Shown here: piece after piece, positions 38,199 through 47,183 of the stretch
Position numbering within the stretch: position 1 is the first letter of the stretch
How the letters are laid out: each line of letters opens with the position of its first letter
Assembly: GCF_000710915.1 (NCBI RefSeq)
Contig: NZ_BAUA01000106.1
Span: forward strand, 1 to 58,107
DNA: 58,107 nt
Origin: Nocardia brasiliensis IFM 10847
GTDB lineage: Bacteria > Actinomycetota > Actinomycetes > Mycobacteriales > Mycobacteriaceae
Direction of reading: 5' to 3'
Made by a program: the position numbers and the translations under genes
The notes under the pieces: generated by a model
The model's input: the letters and a program-made list of their open reading frames with translations, nothing else
The model's database searches: none
Told to the model about the DNA's origin: nothing

Positions 38199-38723
38199 AT
38201 GACGCAGGCACCCTCTGTCGACGTGCATCGGCCCAAGGTCGAATACTTCGACCTCGCGGACCTGACCAACACCGATCCCAAGGGCTTCGTGCGACCGGTC
38301 GAGCGGTACCAGGTGGCGCCATGGGGCCTGTACATGGCACGCACCTCCGACCATGAACAGTTCCACTACATCGAGTCCTGGCTGCTGCCCGAGCTCGCGC
38401 TGCGGGCCAGCGTGTTCCACTACCACCCCGAACATCGGCGGGATCAGGATTTCTATCTGGACCTCGGCGAGTTCGGCCAGGTGTCGCCGGACAAGTGGCA
38501 GTCGGTGGACCACTACCTCGACATCGTCGTGCGCACCGGCCGAGAATGCGAGCTCCTGGATGTCGACGAGTTGCTCGCCGCGCACGTCGCCGGGTTGATC
38601 ACCGCCGCCGCGGCCGAGGCGGCGATCGCACACGCCACGGCTACCATCGACGGTCTCGCCGCGCACGGTTACGACCTGAACCGCTGGCTCGAGTCGCGCG
38701 GCATCACACTGACCTGGAAGTAG
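38199..38723 (+). CDS. DUF402 (FomD-like) domain protein, second copy
   Basis: 174 residues, the usual size of the family, and the copy equivalent in place to M. tuberculosis Rv1632c next to coaE. Motifs are colinear with the first copy: VEYFDLADLTNTDPKGFVRPVERY, GLYMAR, YIESWLLPELALRA, DFYLDLGEFGQVSPDKWQSVDHYLDIVV. It lacks the N-terminal extension. Predicted soluble nucleotide phosphatase/hydrolase-like protein. Same transcript as the first copy; convergent with coaE, 39 bp away. Confidence 0.85.
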   Translation: MTQAPSVDVHRPKVEYFDLADLTNTDPKGFVRPVERYQVAPWGLYMARTSDHEQFHYIESWLLPELALRASVFHYHPEHRRDQDFYLDLGEFGQVSPDKWQSVDHYLDIVVRTGRECELLDVDELLAAHVAGLITAAAAEAAIAHATATIDGLAAHGYDLNRWLESRGITLTWK

Positions 38724-38762
38724 CCGACGCGTGCGATAGACTGCACCGCATCGGTTGCGGCC

Positions 38763-39962
38763 CTAGGCGTTTCGTTCCGTCAGCCGGTGGTACGCGGAGT
38801 CGAACCAGGGCTCCTTGACGTCCAGGTAAGCACTCGTTGCCGCCGCGCCTTCGAGCCCGGCGGCCTTCGCCTCGCCGGCGCGCTTGATCTCGAGGTATTC
38901 GGCGCGCGCCTCGGCATCGGCGCGCAGCCAGTCGCGGAAGGCCAGCGCGAACCGCTGCCCGGGTGAACCGTCCACGCGCACATGCACGTTGGCGAGGCGG
39001 CCGGGGTCGGCGCTCTGGTGATATCGCTTGGCCCACAAGGCGAGATCGGTCCCGTCCGGATCCGCGGGCGTCGGTTTCGGACTGTCCTGGACGACCTCCG
39101 GCCGCACCGGAAAGCCCGCCGCCCCCAACGCATCTCGCAGCCCATCGGCCGCCGCCAGATCCGCGACGGTGATCTGGAGATCGAGCACGTCCTTCGCGGG
39201 CAGCTCCGGTACCGAGGTCGAACCGATGTGATCGATCCGCGACGCAGCCTGGCCGCAGGCCACCCACAGCCGGGCGATCAGGCGCTGCGCCTGCGCCGCC
39301 CACTCCGGGTTCGGCGGTACCAGCCGCAGCTCTTTGCGCCGGGCGGGGGTCGCCGTGCGCAGGTTGTGTTCGAACGGCACCAGTCGCTCGTCCCACAGCG
39401 CCCGCACCGTCTCCTCGATATCCGCCGGCGCGCCGCTGTTGTCCAGCAGCACATCGGCTACCGCACGCCGCTGCTCGTCGGTGGCCTGCGCCGCAATCCG
39501 CGCCCGCGCGTCCGCTTCGGCGACACCACGGAATTCCACCAAACGATGCAGCCGAGTTTCCGCGGGCACGTCGACGACCAGCACGAGATTCATCAGCGGC
39601 GCGAGACCGTTTTCCACCAGCAGCGGAATATCCTGCACCACAATGGCGTCCGGCGCCGCGGCGGCAATCAATTCCGCAGTGCGTTTACCCACCAGCGGAT
39701 GCGTAATGGAATTCAGGCGCGCACGGGACGCGTCGTCGGCGAAAGCTTTGGCGGCGAGGGCGGGGCGGTCCAGGCTGCCGTCGGCCGTCAGGATGGCGGA
39801 GCCGAACGCGTCCACGAGCGCAGCGAGGCCCTCGGTGCCAGGCGCGACGACCTCCCTGGCAATCAGATCGGAATCGACGATGACCGCCCCGCGGTCGGCG
39901 AGAATCCGCGCCACCGTCGACTTGCCCGCTCCCATGCCTCCGGTGAGGCCGATCCGCAACAT
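38763..39962 (-). CDS. coaE: Dephospho-CoA kinase fused to a GrpB (UPF0157) domain
   Basis: 399 residues. Residues 1-200 are CoaE, which phosphorylates the 3'-OH of dephospho-CoA in the last step of CoA synthesis: P-loop GLTGGMGAGKST, DSDLIAREVV, HPLV, QDIPLLVENGL and EFRGVAEADARARIAAQ. From about 225 to the end is a GrpB/UPF0157 nucleotidyltransferase-like domain (RIDHIGSTSVPELPAKDVLDLQI...LALWAKRYHQSADPGRLANVHV). The fusion is also present in M. tuberculosis Rv1631. ATG at 39962 preferred over a start 24 codons earlier. Confidence 0.95.
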   Translation of the reverse strand: MLRIGLTGGMGAGKSTVARILADRGAVIVDSDLIAREVVAPGTEGLAALVDAFGSAILTADGSLDRPALAAKAFADDASRARLNSITHPLVGKRTAELIAAAAPDAIVVQDIPLLVENGLAPLMNLVLVVDVPAETRLHRLVEFRGVAEADARARIAAQATDEQRRAVADVLLDNSGAPADIEETVRALWDERLVPFEHNLRTATPARRKELRLVPPNPEWAAQAQRLIARLWVACGQAASRIDHIGSTSVPELPAKDVLDLQITVADLAAADGLRDALGAAGFPVRPEVVQDSPKPTPADPDGTDLALWAKRYHQSADPGRLANVHVRVDGSPGQRFALAFRDWLRADAEARAEYLEIKRAGEAKAAGLEGAAATSAYLDVKEPWFDSAYHRLTERNA

Positions 39963-40268
39963 TCGATCAGTCTTACATCCGGCGTTCTCGCGCGCCGCGC
40001 CCCACCCATGGCCACGGCCGCCAACGGGACACAATCAGCCCGATTACCCACTGGCGGCTGAGTTTCCACCTGCCCTCGCCGCATTTGTTCGATCCGTGAC
40101 GAGGCCGAGACCGATTCGCAACAATTCCGGTCGAACCGGGTCACGCGGCGACAACTTTCCGACACGCCGAGCCAATTACTTGCGCAAAATACTCTGCGCG
40201 GCACTTTCGTTCGGCTAATCTTCGCCCTGGCGATCCAGGCGCCAGCACCAGCAAGCAAAGGAACACCA

Positions 40269-40481
40269 TTGGGCACCAGAAACAACCAGACGGGTCGCCA
40301 CCGCCTGGGTATGGCGGGTGGCGTGCACTGCACCCAGATTCCCGCCGTCGCGGAGGCGCTGGCCGAGCACCGCCGCACTTGGTTCACCGCGTTGATCAGC
40401 CCGGCCCGGCACAGTTTCGCGGCCATGCGCAAACGCTCCACCGTCCCCTCGGTCCGGTGGGTGCCCGCGACCGCGAGCTGA
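40269..40481 (+). CDS. Possible 70-residue basic small protein
   Basis: TTG start with AAAGGA 6 bases upstream. The product begins MGTRNNQTGRHRLGM and is rich in Arg, His and Ala, with no membrane helix and no family I recognise. It ends 16 bases before a terminator-like hairpin shared with the convergent phospholipase gene. The 306 bp between coaE and this start (39963-40268) hold no other candidate; a TAATCT -10-like box near 40217 could be its promoter. Its short length and unremarkable codon use make this uncertain. Confidence 0.35.
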   Translation: MGTRNNQTGRHRLGMAGGVHCTQIPAVAEALAEHRRTWFTALISPARHSFAAMRKRSTVPSVRWVPATAS

Positions 40482-40496
40482 CCTCACACTTCGAGC

Positions 40497-40528
40497 AGTG
40501 GCCCAGCCCCCGCCAGGACTGGGCCACT
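40497..40528. terminator. Hairpin between convergent genes
   Basis: AGTGGCCCAG (40497-40506) and CTGGGCCACT (40519-40528), perfect 10-bp stem with a 12-base loop, two bases before the stop codon position of the phospholipase gene. Confidence 0.65.
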
Positions 40529-40529
40529 C

Positions 40530-42074
40530 TCATGCCCGAATCAACCCGCTCGGCCTGCGCCGGGCACCGGGTTGTTGTGTCGGCATGGCATTCGGCGGCA
40601 CCGGATACGGAACTCCGGCGGTCGCCGTTCCCAGGGCGACATTCGGGCCGCATTGGGCGATCGCGGCATCCATTTTCGGTTTCGGATCGGGCAGTACGGG
40701 TTTCGCCGTATTCGGCGCGGAGCCGAAATCGAACGTGGAGGTCATATCGCCGGTCACGCCACGCCGCCACGCCGTCAGATTGGGCACGTCGACGCCGAAT
40801 CTGGTTTCCAGCAGCCGCAGTTGCGAGGTGTGATCGAAAGTCTCGGACGCGACGAGTCCGCCGCGCGTGTAAGGCGAGATCACCAGTGCGGGAACACGAT
40901 AGCCGAGACCTATCGGACCGGCTGTGCCCTCCGCCGCCTCGACGCGCTCGAGCGGCACCGTGAGGAACTCGCCAGGGGTGCCCGGCGGCGCGGTCGGCGG
41001 GGTGACGTGATCGAAGAAACCGCCGTTCTCGTCGTAGCTGATGATCAGCGCGGTCTTCTCCCACACCTTCGGGTTCGAGGTGAGGATGTCGAGCAGCTGC
41101 ACGATGCCGAAGGCGCCGAAAGCCGCAGGCAGCGCGGGATGTTCGCAGTTGAGCAACGACGGGATCACCCAGGACACCGCGGGCAAAGTGTCGTTGGCGA
41201 CGTCGGCCCGGAAGTCGTCGGGGTACACCGGCGCCATGCCGCGGCGCGCCAAATCCGAAGCAGGGTCGGCCGATTGCGTGAAGCAGCCGAGCATGCCGTC
41301 CAGCAGCACCGACGACAGCGGGCCGACATCGCGGTTGTTGTAGATCTTCCAGCTCACGCCGGCCTCGGTGAGGTTCTCCGGGTAGGTGCGCCAGCTGTAC
41401 ACGTGCTGCGGAATGAGCGTCGGCGTCCGCACCAGCGGCCCGCCCGCATAACCGTCCGGGTCGATGGTCGCGCTGATCCAGTACAGCCGGTTCGGATCGG
41501 TGGGCCCGAGCACCGAGCAGTGGTAGTTGTCGCACAGGGTGAAGGCTTCGGCGAGCGCGGTGTGGATCGGAATGTCTTCCGGCAGGTAGTAACCCATCGC
41601 GGCGGGCGCGTTCGCCGGGCCGACGCTGTGCACCGACATCGGCATCCATCCGTCGTTGCGGCCACCGTTCCAGGCGCGATGCATACCGCCCCAGGAATGA
41701 TCCGGGTCGTTGATGCACTCACCGTCCAGCGTGGCGCCGCGGGTGGTGTCGAGCCGGAACGGATGCACGAAACCGTCGGGCGTGGGGCCGATTCCGGGCG
41801 TCCACCCGTACTGCCGCCAGGCCGGCGACGGGTCGTCGAAGCCGCGGACGCCGGACAGTGTGCCGAAATAATGGTCGAAGGAACGGTTCTCCTGCATCAG
41901 CAGCACGAAATGCTCGATATCGCCGAGCCCGCCCGTGCCCGCCGGGTCGGCGGCGTAGGCCCGCTGGATGATCGGGTCGGCCCATGAGGCCAACGCGCCC
42001 ACCGCACCGGCCGCGGCCGCCTTCGCCAGGAATTGTCTGCGGTTGAGTCCACTGAACGGCCCCGCTGCGCACAT
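40530..42074 (-). CDS. Tat-exported phospholipase C / phosphoesterase family enzyme
   Basis: 514 residues. A twin-arginine signal (LNRRQFLAKAAAAGAVGALAS) precedes the mature domain. The phosphoesterase signature ENRSFDHYFGTLSGVRGF (62-79) and later motifs (SYDENGGFFDHV, GLGYRVPALVISPYTRGG, ETFDHTSQLRLLE) match the non-hemolytic phospholipase C/acid phosphatase family that includes mycobacterial PlcA-D. It would act outside the membrane, releasing phosphate or diacylglycerol from phospholipids. The ATG at 42074 places the RR motif at residues 12-13; a longer start would bury it. The 261 bp to the MATE gene show nothing notable. Confidence 0.92.
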   Translation of the reverse strand: MCAAGPFSGLNRRQFLAKAAAAGAVGALASWADPIIQRAYAADPAGTGGLGDIEHFVLLMQENRSFDHYFGTLSGVRGFDDPSPAWRQYGWTPGIGPTPDGFVHPFRLDTTRGATLDGECINDPDHSWGGMHRAWNGGRNDGWMPMSVHSVGPANAPAAMGYYLPEDIPIHTALAEAFTLCDNYHCSVLGPTDPNRLYWISATIDPDGYAGGPLVRTPTLIPQHVYSWRTYPENLTEAGVSWKIYNNRDVGPLSSVLLDGMLGCFTQSADPASDLARRGMAPVYPDDFRADVANDTLPAVSWVIPSLLNCEHPALPAAFGAFGIVQLLDILTSNPKVWEKTALIISYDENGGFFDHVTPPTAPPGTPGEFLTVPLERVEAAEGTAGPIGLGYRVPALVISPYTRGGLVASETFDHTSQLRLLETRFGVDVPNLTAWRRGVTGDMTSTFDFGSAPNTAKPVLPDPKPKMDAAIAQCGPNVALGTATAGVPYPVPPNAMPTQQPGARRRPSGLIRA

Positions 42075-42335
42075 CGTGTCGGCCGACCTTTCCGCCAGGG
42101 CTGTCGAGCAGAATTTCGCGATCCGCGCCGACCCTACCCGAGGTGCGGCGACGCCGCAGAGAAAGATCAACAGGTGATACCGATCAGGTGATCTGGACCA
42201 CGTTCGCCACCGATCGATGCTGAACAATTGCCGTCTATTATCCGAATTGTCGGACTGTGCATCGACGCAAACACCACCTGCCCGAGAGCTAGGGCGGCCC
42301 AGCCGGTTTCATACGCTTTGCCTCATTCCTCCGAT

Positions 42336-43748
42336 TCATCCGGTGACAACCACGGGTTCCCGTGCGGCCGTGGTCAACTCGGTGACCCCGCGCAGAAACC
42401 TGCGCCACACCAGAATCGCGGTGGTGCCGAAGCCCACGCACAAGCCCAGCCAGATCCCTGGCCCGCGCAGATCGAGCGCGAACGCGAACAGCGCCATCGC
42501 GGGCACACCGAGCACGAAGTAGCCGATCAAGGTGCTCTGCATGCCCGCCTTGGTATTTCCGATACCGCGCAGCAAGCCGATGCACAGGTTCTGCGAACCC
42601 TTGCAGTACTGCTGGACGATCGCGAACCACAGCAACGTCGACGCCGCGGCGACCACCGCGGTGTCGTCGCGGTCCGCGCCGAGGAACGGCGCGAGCACCG
42701 TGCCCGGGAACACCACGTACACCAGTCCCACCACCGTCATGAAGCCGAAGCCGAGCGCGAAGGTGCGCCGGGCGATACCGGCGACCGCGTGCTGATCCCC
42801 TTGGCCCACTGTGCGACTCACCAGGATCGACGAGCCCTGGGAGAGGCCGATGTTCACCTGGTAAACGATGTAGGCCAGCTGGTTGACGATATTGCTCGCG
42901 GCCAGCGCCACCGGTCCGAACCCACCCATCAGCACCGTGGCAATGGACGTGATCGCCGCTTCCGCCCCGTAGGTGAGCGAGATGGGCGTGCCCATCCGCA
43001 CGATCCGCAGCACCGTGGCGCGGTCGGCGGTCCACACACGCAGCGAAAGCAGTTCGCCGAGTACGGGATCGCGCCGGACGGTGCGCAGATAGGTGCCGAA
43101 GGTCCAGACTTGCACCAGCGTCGTGGCCAGCCCGATGCCGGCCAGGCCCAGCCGCGGCATACCGAACCAGCCGAAGATGAACAGCGCGTTCAGCAGCGCG
43201 TTCACGCCGATCGACAGCAGCGTGACCCGCAGCAGCGAGCCGGCTCGGCGCAGCCCGACGGCGAACTGCCGCAGCACATTCAGCCACAGCATCGGAACGA
43301 GGCCCGGCGCCAGCGCCCAGATGATCGACCGCGCCAGTTCGAGCACCGCCGGATCCTGCCCGAACCACCGCAGCGCGTAGCCGAGCGCGACGAGGATCAG
43401 CGCGCCGACGATCGACACCACGGTGGCCACCGCGGCGGCAGCGCGCACGTACCCGCGGATCTCGGAGCGCGCCTGTTCGTCGAGTCCGTCACTGCCGGTG
43501 CGTTTCTCACCCCGCCCGGCAGCCGCAGCGATCATGTTCCCGACGCCGGTGACCATGCCGACGCACATGGTGCGCAGCTGGTTGTACAGCAGCAGTGCGA
43601 GCCCGCCCGCCGCGACCGCCGCGATCCCGAGCAGTCCCATCATCGCCAGATCGACCGTGGTCAGCGCCACCTGCGCGAGCTGGATGCCCGCGATCGGGGC
43701 GGCCAGCGCGACGATGGCGCGGTACTCCCGAATTGCCATAGCGTTCAC
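42336..43748 (-). CDS. MATE family efflux transporter, last gene of the metallophore operon
   Basis: 470 residues, twelve membrane segments in two related halves; starts MNAMAIREYRAIVALAAPIAGIQLAQVALTTVDLAMMG. MATE proteins export organic cations or small polar molecules with Na+ or H+. The GTG start overlaps the stop of the SbnA-like gene by GTGA, so it is translationally coupled to the biosynthetic genes. In this context it is the likely exporter of the metallophore, taking the place of SbnD (an MFS pump) in the staphyloferrin B locus. Confidence 0.92.
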   Translation of the reverse strand: MNAMAIREYRAIVALAAPIAGIQLAQVALTTVDLAMMGLLGIAAVAAGGLALLLYNQLRTMCVGMVTGVGNMIAAAAGRGEKRTGSDGLDEQARSEIRGYVRAAAAVATVVSIVGALILVALGYALRWFGQDPAVLELARSIIWALAPGLVPMLWLNVLRQFAVGLRRAGSLLRVTLLSIGVNALLNALFIFGWFGMPRLGLAGIGLATTLVQVWTFGTYLRTVRRDPVLGELLSLRVWTADRATVLRIVRMGTPISLTYGAEAAITSIATVLMGGFGPVALAASNIVNQLAYIVYQVNIGLSQGSSILVSRTVGQGDQHAVAGIARRTFALGFGFMTVVGLVYVVFPGTVLAPFLGADRDDTAVVAAASTLLWFAIVQQYCKGSQNLCIGLLRGIGNTKAGMQSTLIGYFVLGVPAMALFAFALDLRGPGIWLGLCVGFGTTAILVWRRFLRGVTELTTAAREPVVVTG

Positions 43749-44803
43749 GCCCCCGCTCGTTCCAGGTCGTCGGCCGCCAACCGTACCGATTCGTCATAAG
43801 CCGTCAGCAGACGCGTGATCCGCTGCTGCGCCGCCCGGTCGTACAGCCCGCGCGCGTGCAGCCAGTCCTCGTCGTAGACGGTGTCGAGGTACTTCTCCCC
43901 CGCGTCGCACACCAGCACCACCACGGTGCTCGCCGCGGGGACGTGCACCAGGCGGCGCAGCGCGATGTGGATCGCCGCGCCTGCGGTACCACCCACCAGA
44001 ATGCCGGTCCGCCGCGCCACCACGCGCGCGGTGGCGAACGCGTCGACATCGCCCACCCGGCAATCCTCGTCGATCGCGTCGTATTTCACGTTGCGGCCGA
44101 CCGGGAACCCGGCGGGGCTGCCGGCGCCGGTCTGCCAATAGCCGCCGCCCGCGCCGCCGAAGATGATGGATCCGACGGGTTCGACACCGATCGCGTGCAC
44201 TCGGGAACCGAGCCTGCGCAGCTCTTCGACTGTGCCGCAGAGTGACCCGCCGGTGCCGACCGCACCGACGAGGTAATCGACATCGGTGTTGAGGTCGGTG
44301 AGCAGTTCGCCGGCCAGGTCCCGATAGCCCGCGTTGTTGTGCGGGTTGTTGTGCTGATCGGGGCGGTATGCGCCGGTGCGCGCGGCGATCTCGTCGGCGA
44401 TCCGCCTGCGCTCGACCGTGCTCGGACCACCGCTGTCACCGCTGTTCACCGAAACCAGTTGCGCGCCCATCGCTTTCATGGCACGCAACTTGTCCTTCGC
44501 GGCGTGGTCGTCGACCACCGCGGTGAACGTGTACCCGCGTTCCAGCGCGATCAGGGCGAGCCCGGTGCCGGTATTGCCCGACGTGGGTTCGACGATGTGC
44601 CCACCCGGACGCAGTTCGCCGCTGCGTTCGGCCTGCAACACCATCTCACGGGCCATGCGCACCTTCGCCGAGCCGGTCGGGTTGAACTGCTCCAGCTTCA
44701 ACAGGATCCGGGTACCGGTGCCGGTGCGCACCAGTTCGAGCAGCGGGGTCGCACCGATGAGCTCGGACGCGCTGCGCACGACGTTCTCTCGGAGCCGGGG
44801 CAT
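43745..44803 (-). CDS. sbnA: SbnA-like N-(2-amino-2-carboxyethyl)-L-glutamate synthase
   Basis: About 352 residues. PLP-dependent cysteine-synthase fold: NPTGSAKVRMA with the Schiff-base Lys47, and the phosphate/substrate loop TSGNTG (74-79). SbnA proteins join O-phospho-L-serine and L-glutamate to give ACEGA, the first step to L-2,3-diaminopropionate. The assignment rests on the neighbouring SbnB gene and on the ...ELIGATPLLEL start rather than on specific residues; a cysteine synthase is the alternative. The ATG at 44803 has GGAG 8 bases upstream; an upstream GTG at 44893 would overlap the SbnH gene by 25 bases. Confidence 0.85.
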   Translation of the reverse strand: MPRLRENVVRSASELIGATPLLELVRTGTGTRILLKLEQFNPTGSAKVRMAREMVLQAERSGELRPGGHIVEPTSGNTGTGLALIALERGYTFTAVVDDHAAKDKLRAMKAMGAQLVSVNSGDSGGPSTVERRRIADEIAARTGAYRPDQHNNPHNNAGYRDLAGELLTDLNTDVDYLVGAVGTGGSLCGTVEELRRLGSRVHAIGVEPVGSIIFGGAGGGYWQTGAGSPAGFPVGRNVKYDAIDEDCRVGDVDAFATARVVARRTGILVGGTAGAAIHIALRRLVHVPAASTVVVLVCDAGEKYLDTVYDEDWLHARGLYDRAAQQRITRLLTAYDESVRLAADDLERAGA

Positions 44804-44868
44804 CGGTCGCACTCCGGCCGGATGCACGGTGGCCCGGCCGACCGGACGCACCGTCGTCGCGTCCGCCT

Positions 44869-46212
44869 CTACTTGTCCAAACGCCACAACCACCGGTCCT
44901 CCTGTTCGGTGACGACAACCTTGGGCGGCAACGGGAGCTGATGGAACTCGCTCTCGTTCTTGTCCATCTGGTAGCCCGCCGTATTCGGATACAACAGCAG
45001 GTCACCGGGTTCGGGTCGCTGCGTCAAGCCGACCTTGCGCCAGGTGAGCACGTCGTACTCCATGCAGCTGGCGCCGCCGACACAGGTGGTCACCGGTGCG
45101 GCGGCCGTGATCTGCTTGCGCGGCACCAGGATCGGGTCGGGCAGGAACTCACTGCCCTTCCACTGCTCGGAGACGCTCATGCTGAGTCCGTGCACGGTCG
45201 TGATGCCGTAGTCGGCGTTCTGTTTGTAACCGAGCACCGGGAACACCGTGAATCCCGCGTCGATCAACAGGGCCCGCCCCGGCTCGATGAACAGCTGAAT
45301 ATCGTTGTCCCGCAGGTTCTCTGACAGGGATCGGACACCGAAACGGGTTGCCAGCACGGCGTCGAGCATGGCGGCGCCGGTCGGGTCCTGGGCGTAGGGA
45401 TAGAACTTGTCGAACTGTTTTCCGGCATGGAACCAGTCGTCGCGGCGCTGTTCGAGGAAAGTGCGCCAATCGTCGTCGCGCACATACCGGCAGGCGAAAC
45501 CGCCCCCGATCGAGATCGTGTCGACGGGCAATCCGCGCGCCCGCGTCCGCACGCACAGCTGGATCAGCTCGTCGGCGAGTTCGGCGCGCGGCGCGACGGC
45601 GTAGCCGTCCAAATGGAACGAGAACCCGATCAGTTCCACCCCCGGCCGCAGTCGCACGCACAACTCGATCGCGTGATCGAGATCGGTTGCGGACAAACCG
45701 AACCGGCTGTGCGGGGCGCTGGGCGGCAGCCGCCGCAGCAAGATCCGTACCGGCCCGGCCTGCCGGGCGATCTCGGCGATCCGCTCCAGCTCGTCGAGCG
45801 CGTCGATGGCGACCACGCAGTCGTGCCGGGCGGCCAGGCGCAGCAGCGCATCGGTCTTCGCGGCGCCGGTCACCCCGATGTCGCGCCCGCGGACACCGTG
45901 CGCCAGCGCGTGCACCAGTTCCGGCTCGCTCGCCACGTCGACCGCCCCGCCCAGATCGGCGATCTCGGACAGCCAGCAGCCGGCCTTATTGGCCTTCTTG
46001 CCGTAATAGACCTGGCCGCGCACACCGCGTGCGGTGAAGATCCGCTGGAACGACCTGAGGTTGTCGGCGAACTGCTCCGGGTAGACGACGTGGAACGGGC
46101 CGCCCAGCGCGTGCCGGATATCGAAGAGCAGGTGCCGGTCCGCGCGCACCCGCTGCTGCCACTTCTGCTCCAGCGCAGGCAGACCGGGGCGTTCGACCGG
46201 TGCGGTGTTCAC
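44869..46212 (-). CDS. sbnH: SbnH-like PLP-dependent amino acid decarboxylase
   Basis: 447 residues. Fold type III (alanine racemase/DapDC-like) decarboxylase: PLP Lys73 in YYGKKANKAG, SRFGLS, HLDG in place of the usual HxGS, GGGFACRY, EPGRAL and the second active-site motif CVGGASCMEYD. In staphyloferrin B synthesis SbnH decarboxylates a citryl-diaminopropionate intermediate to a diaminoethane unit. Here the partner synthetases are absent, so the enzyme may act on free diaminopropionate or on a different conjugate. GTG start overlaps the SbnB stop by 4 bases. It must be read separately from a longer open frame that runs upstream over sbnB. Confidence 0.88.
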   Translation of the reverse strand: MNTAPVERPGLPALEQKWQQRVRADRHLLFDIRHALGGPFHVVYPEQFADNLRSFQRIFTARGVRGQVYYGKKANKAGCWLSEIADLGGAVDVASEPELVHALAHGVRGRDIGVTGAAKTDALLRLAARHDCVVAIDALDELERIAEIARQAGPVRILLRRLPPSAPHSRFGLSATDLDHAIELCVRLRPGVELIGFSFHLDGYAVAPRAELADELIQLCVRTRARGLPVDTISIGGGFACRYVRDDDWRTFLEQRRDDWFHAGKQFDKFYPYAQDPTGAAMLDAVLATRFGVRSLSENLRDNDIQLFIEPGRALLIDAGFTVFPVLGYKQNADYGITTVHGLSMSVSEQWKGSEFLPDPILVPRKQITAAAPVTTCVGGASCMEYDVLTWRKVGLTQRPEPGDLLLYPNTAGYQMDKNESEFHQLPLPPKVVVTEQEDRWLWRLDK

Positions 46213-47183
46213 GACCACAGTTCCACCCGCTGTCCACGGCCCGCGGCCACCGCCCGGGTCGCCAGCGCGTGCGCCACCGGAATATCGGTGATGATCATGC
46301 CGCTGGCGAAGGCGAACACCCGGTCGTCCGCGCCGATCCGTCCGCGCGCCCGGCCGGCCACGATGTCCGGTAGTTCGGCGTCGATCACCGGTCCGTCGGG
46401 ACCGGCCAACCGGGTACCGGTGACCCCCAGTTGCCCCGCGCTGGTCGCGATCGCGTAATCCGCCGCGCGTAGTGCACCGCTCTCGACGCCTTTGCTGGCC
46501 ACCGAGATCAGCAAACCGCCCGGCGGCAACCACTCCGTGCGTACCTTGGGATGCGCTGCCCGCCCCGAGGCGACGACGACGATATCCGAATCGGCGACTG
46601 CGGCGGGTACGTCGTCGACCAACTCGAGCTCCCGGTCCGGATACCAACGCCGCATGGTGGCAAGGGTTTCCGCGATGCCGTCGGGATGGGTACCGAACAG
46701 GCGCAGCTCCTGCAGATCCGGCAGCGCGGTGAGCAGATAGGGCAGAGTGTTTCGTCCTTGCACCCCGGTGCCGATCATCAAGGCCTTCGTCGCACCCTCG
46801 CGGGCACAGTGTTTCGCGGTGATGGCCGTCGTCGCCGGAGTCCGGGCGGCACCGACCCGCTGGCAGTCCATGAAGGCGAACGGCAGCCCCGTGGTGTCGT
46901 CGTACAGGCTGATCGTGGTGTAGTACTTGTCCGCGCTCTCGCTGCCCTGCCGGTAGGACGTCTTGAAACCGATCTGCTCCAGCGAACTGTCGTATCCCAG
47001 CATCGAATACGAGACCGCGTCCCGCTCCACCTTCGGAATCGGCATCATCAGCTTGACCGGGCACCGGGATTCGCCGCGCGCGTACGCCAGATAACCCTCC
47101 TCGACCAGATCGATGACCTCGGCGGGCGTCAGATCGATATCGGCCAGATCGGTGCGGGTGAGGATATGCAATGCGTTGCTCAT
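46209..47183 (-). CDS. sbnB: SbnB-like NAD-dependent dehydrogenase (ornithine cyclodeaminase family)
   Basis: 324 residues. Ornithine cyclodeaminase/mu-crystallin fold with the Rossmann motif GTGVQG (138-143), KLMMPIPKVERD and GFKTSYRQG in the substrate domain. SbnB oxidises ACEGA with NAD to L-2,3-diaminopropionate plus 2-oxoglutarate. The length and the adjacent sbnA/sbnH genes make SbnB much more likely than a true ornithine cyclodeaminase. ATG overlaps the preceding ATPase gene by 4 bases; the import and biosynthesis genes are thus one translationally coupled unit. Confidence 0.87.
   Translation of the reverse strand: MSNALHILTRTDLADIDLTPAEVIDLVEEGYLAYARGESRCPVKLMMPIPKVERDAVSYSMLGYDSSLEQIGFKTSYRQGSESADKYYTTISLYDDTTGLPFAFMDCQRVGAARTPATTAITAKHCAREGATKALMIGTGVQGRNTLPYLLTALPDLQELRLFGTHPDGIAETLATMRRWYPDRELELVDDVPAAVADSDIVVVASGRAAHPKVRTEWLPPGGLLISVASKGVESGALRAADYAIATSAGQLGVTGTRLAGPDGPVIDAELPDIVAGRARGRIGADDRVFAFASGMIITDIPVAHALATRAVAAGRGQRVELWS

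Noticed and set aside
46209..47183. Ornithine cyclodeaminase in proline metabolism
   Set aside because: The operon context with SbnA- and SbnH-like genes makes the SbnB reaction much more likely.
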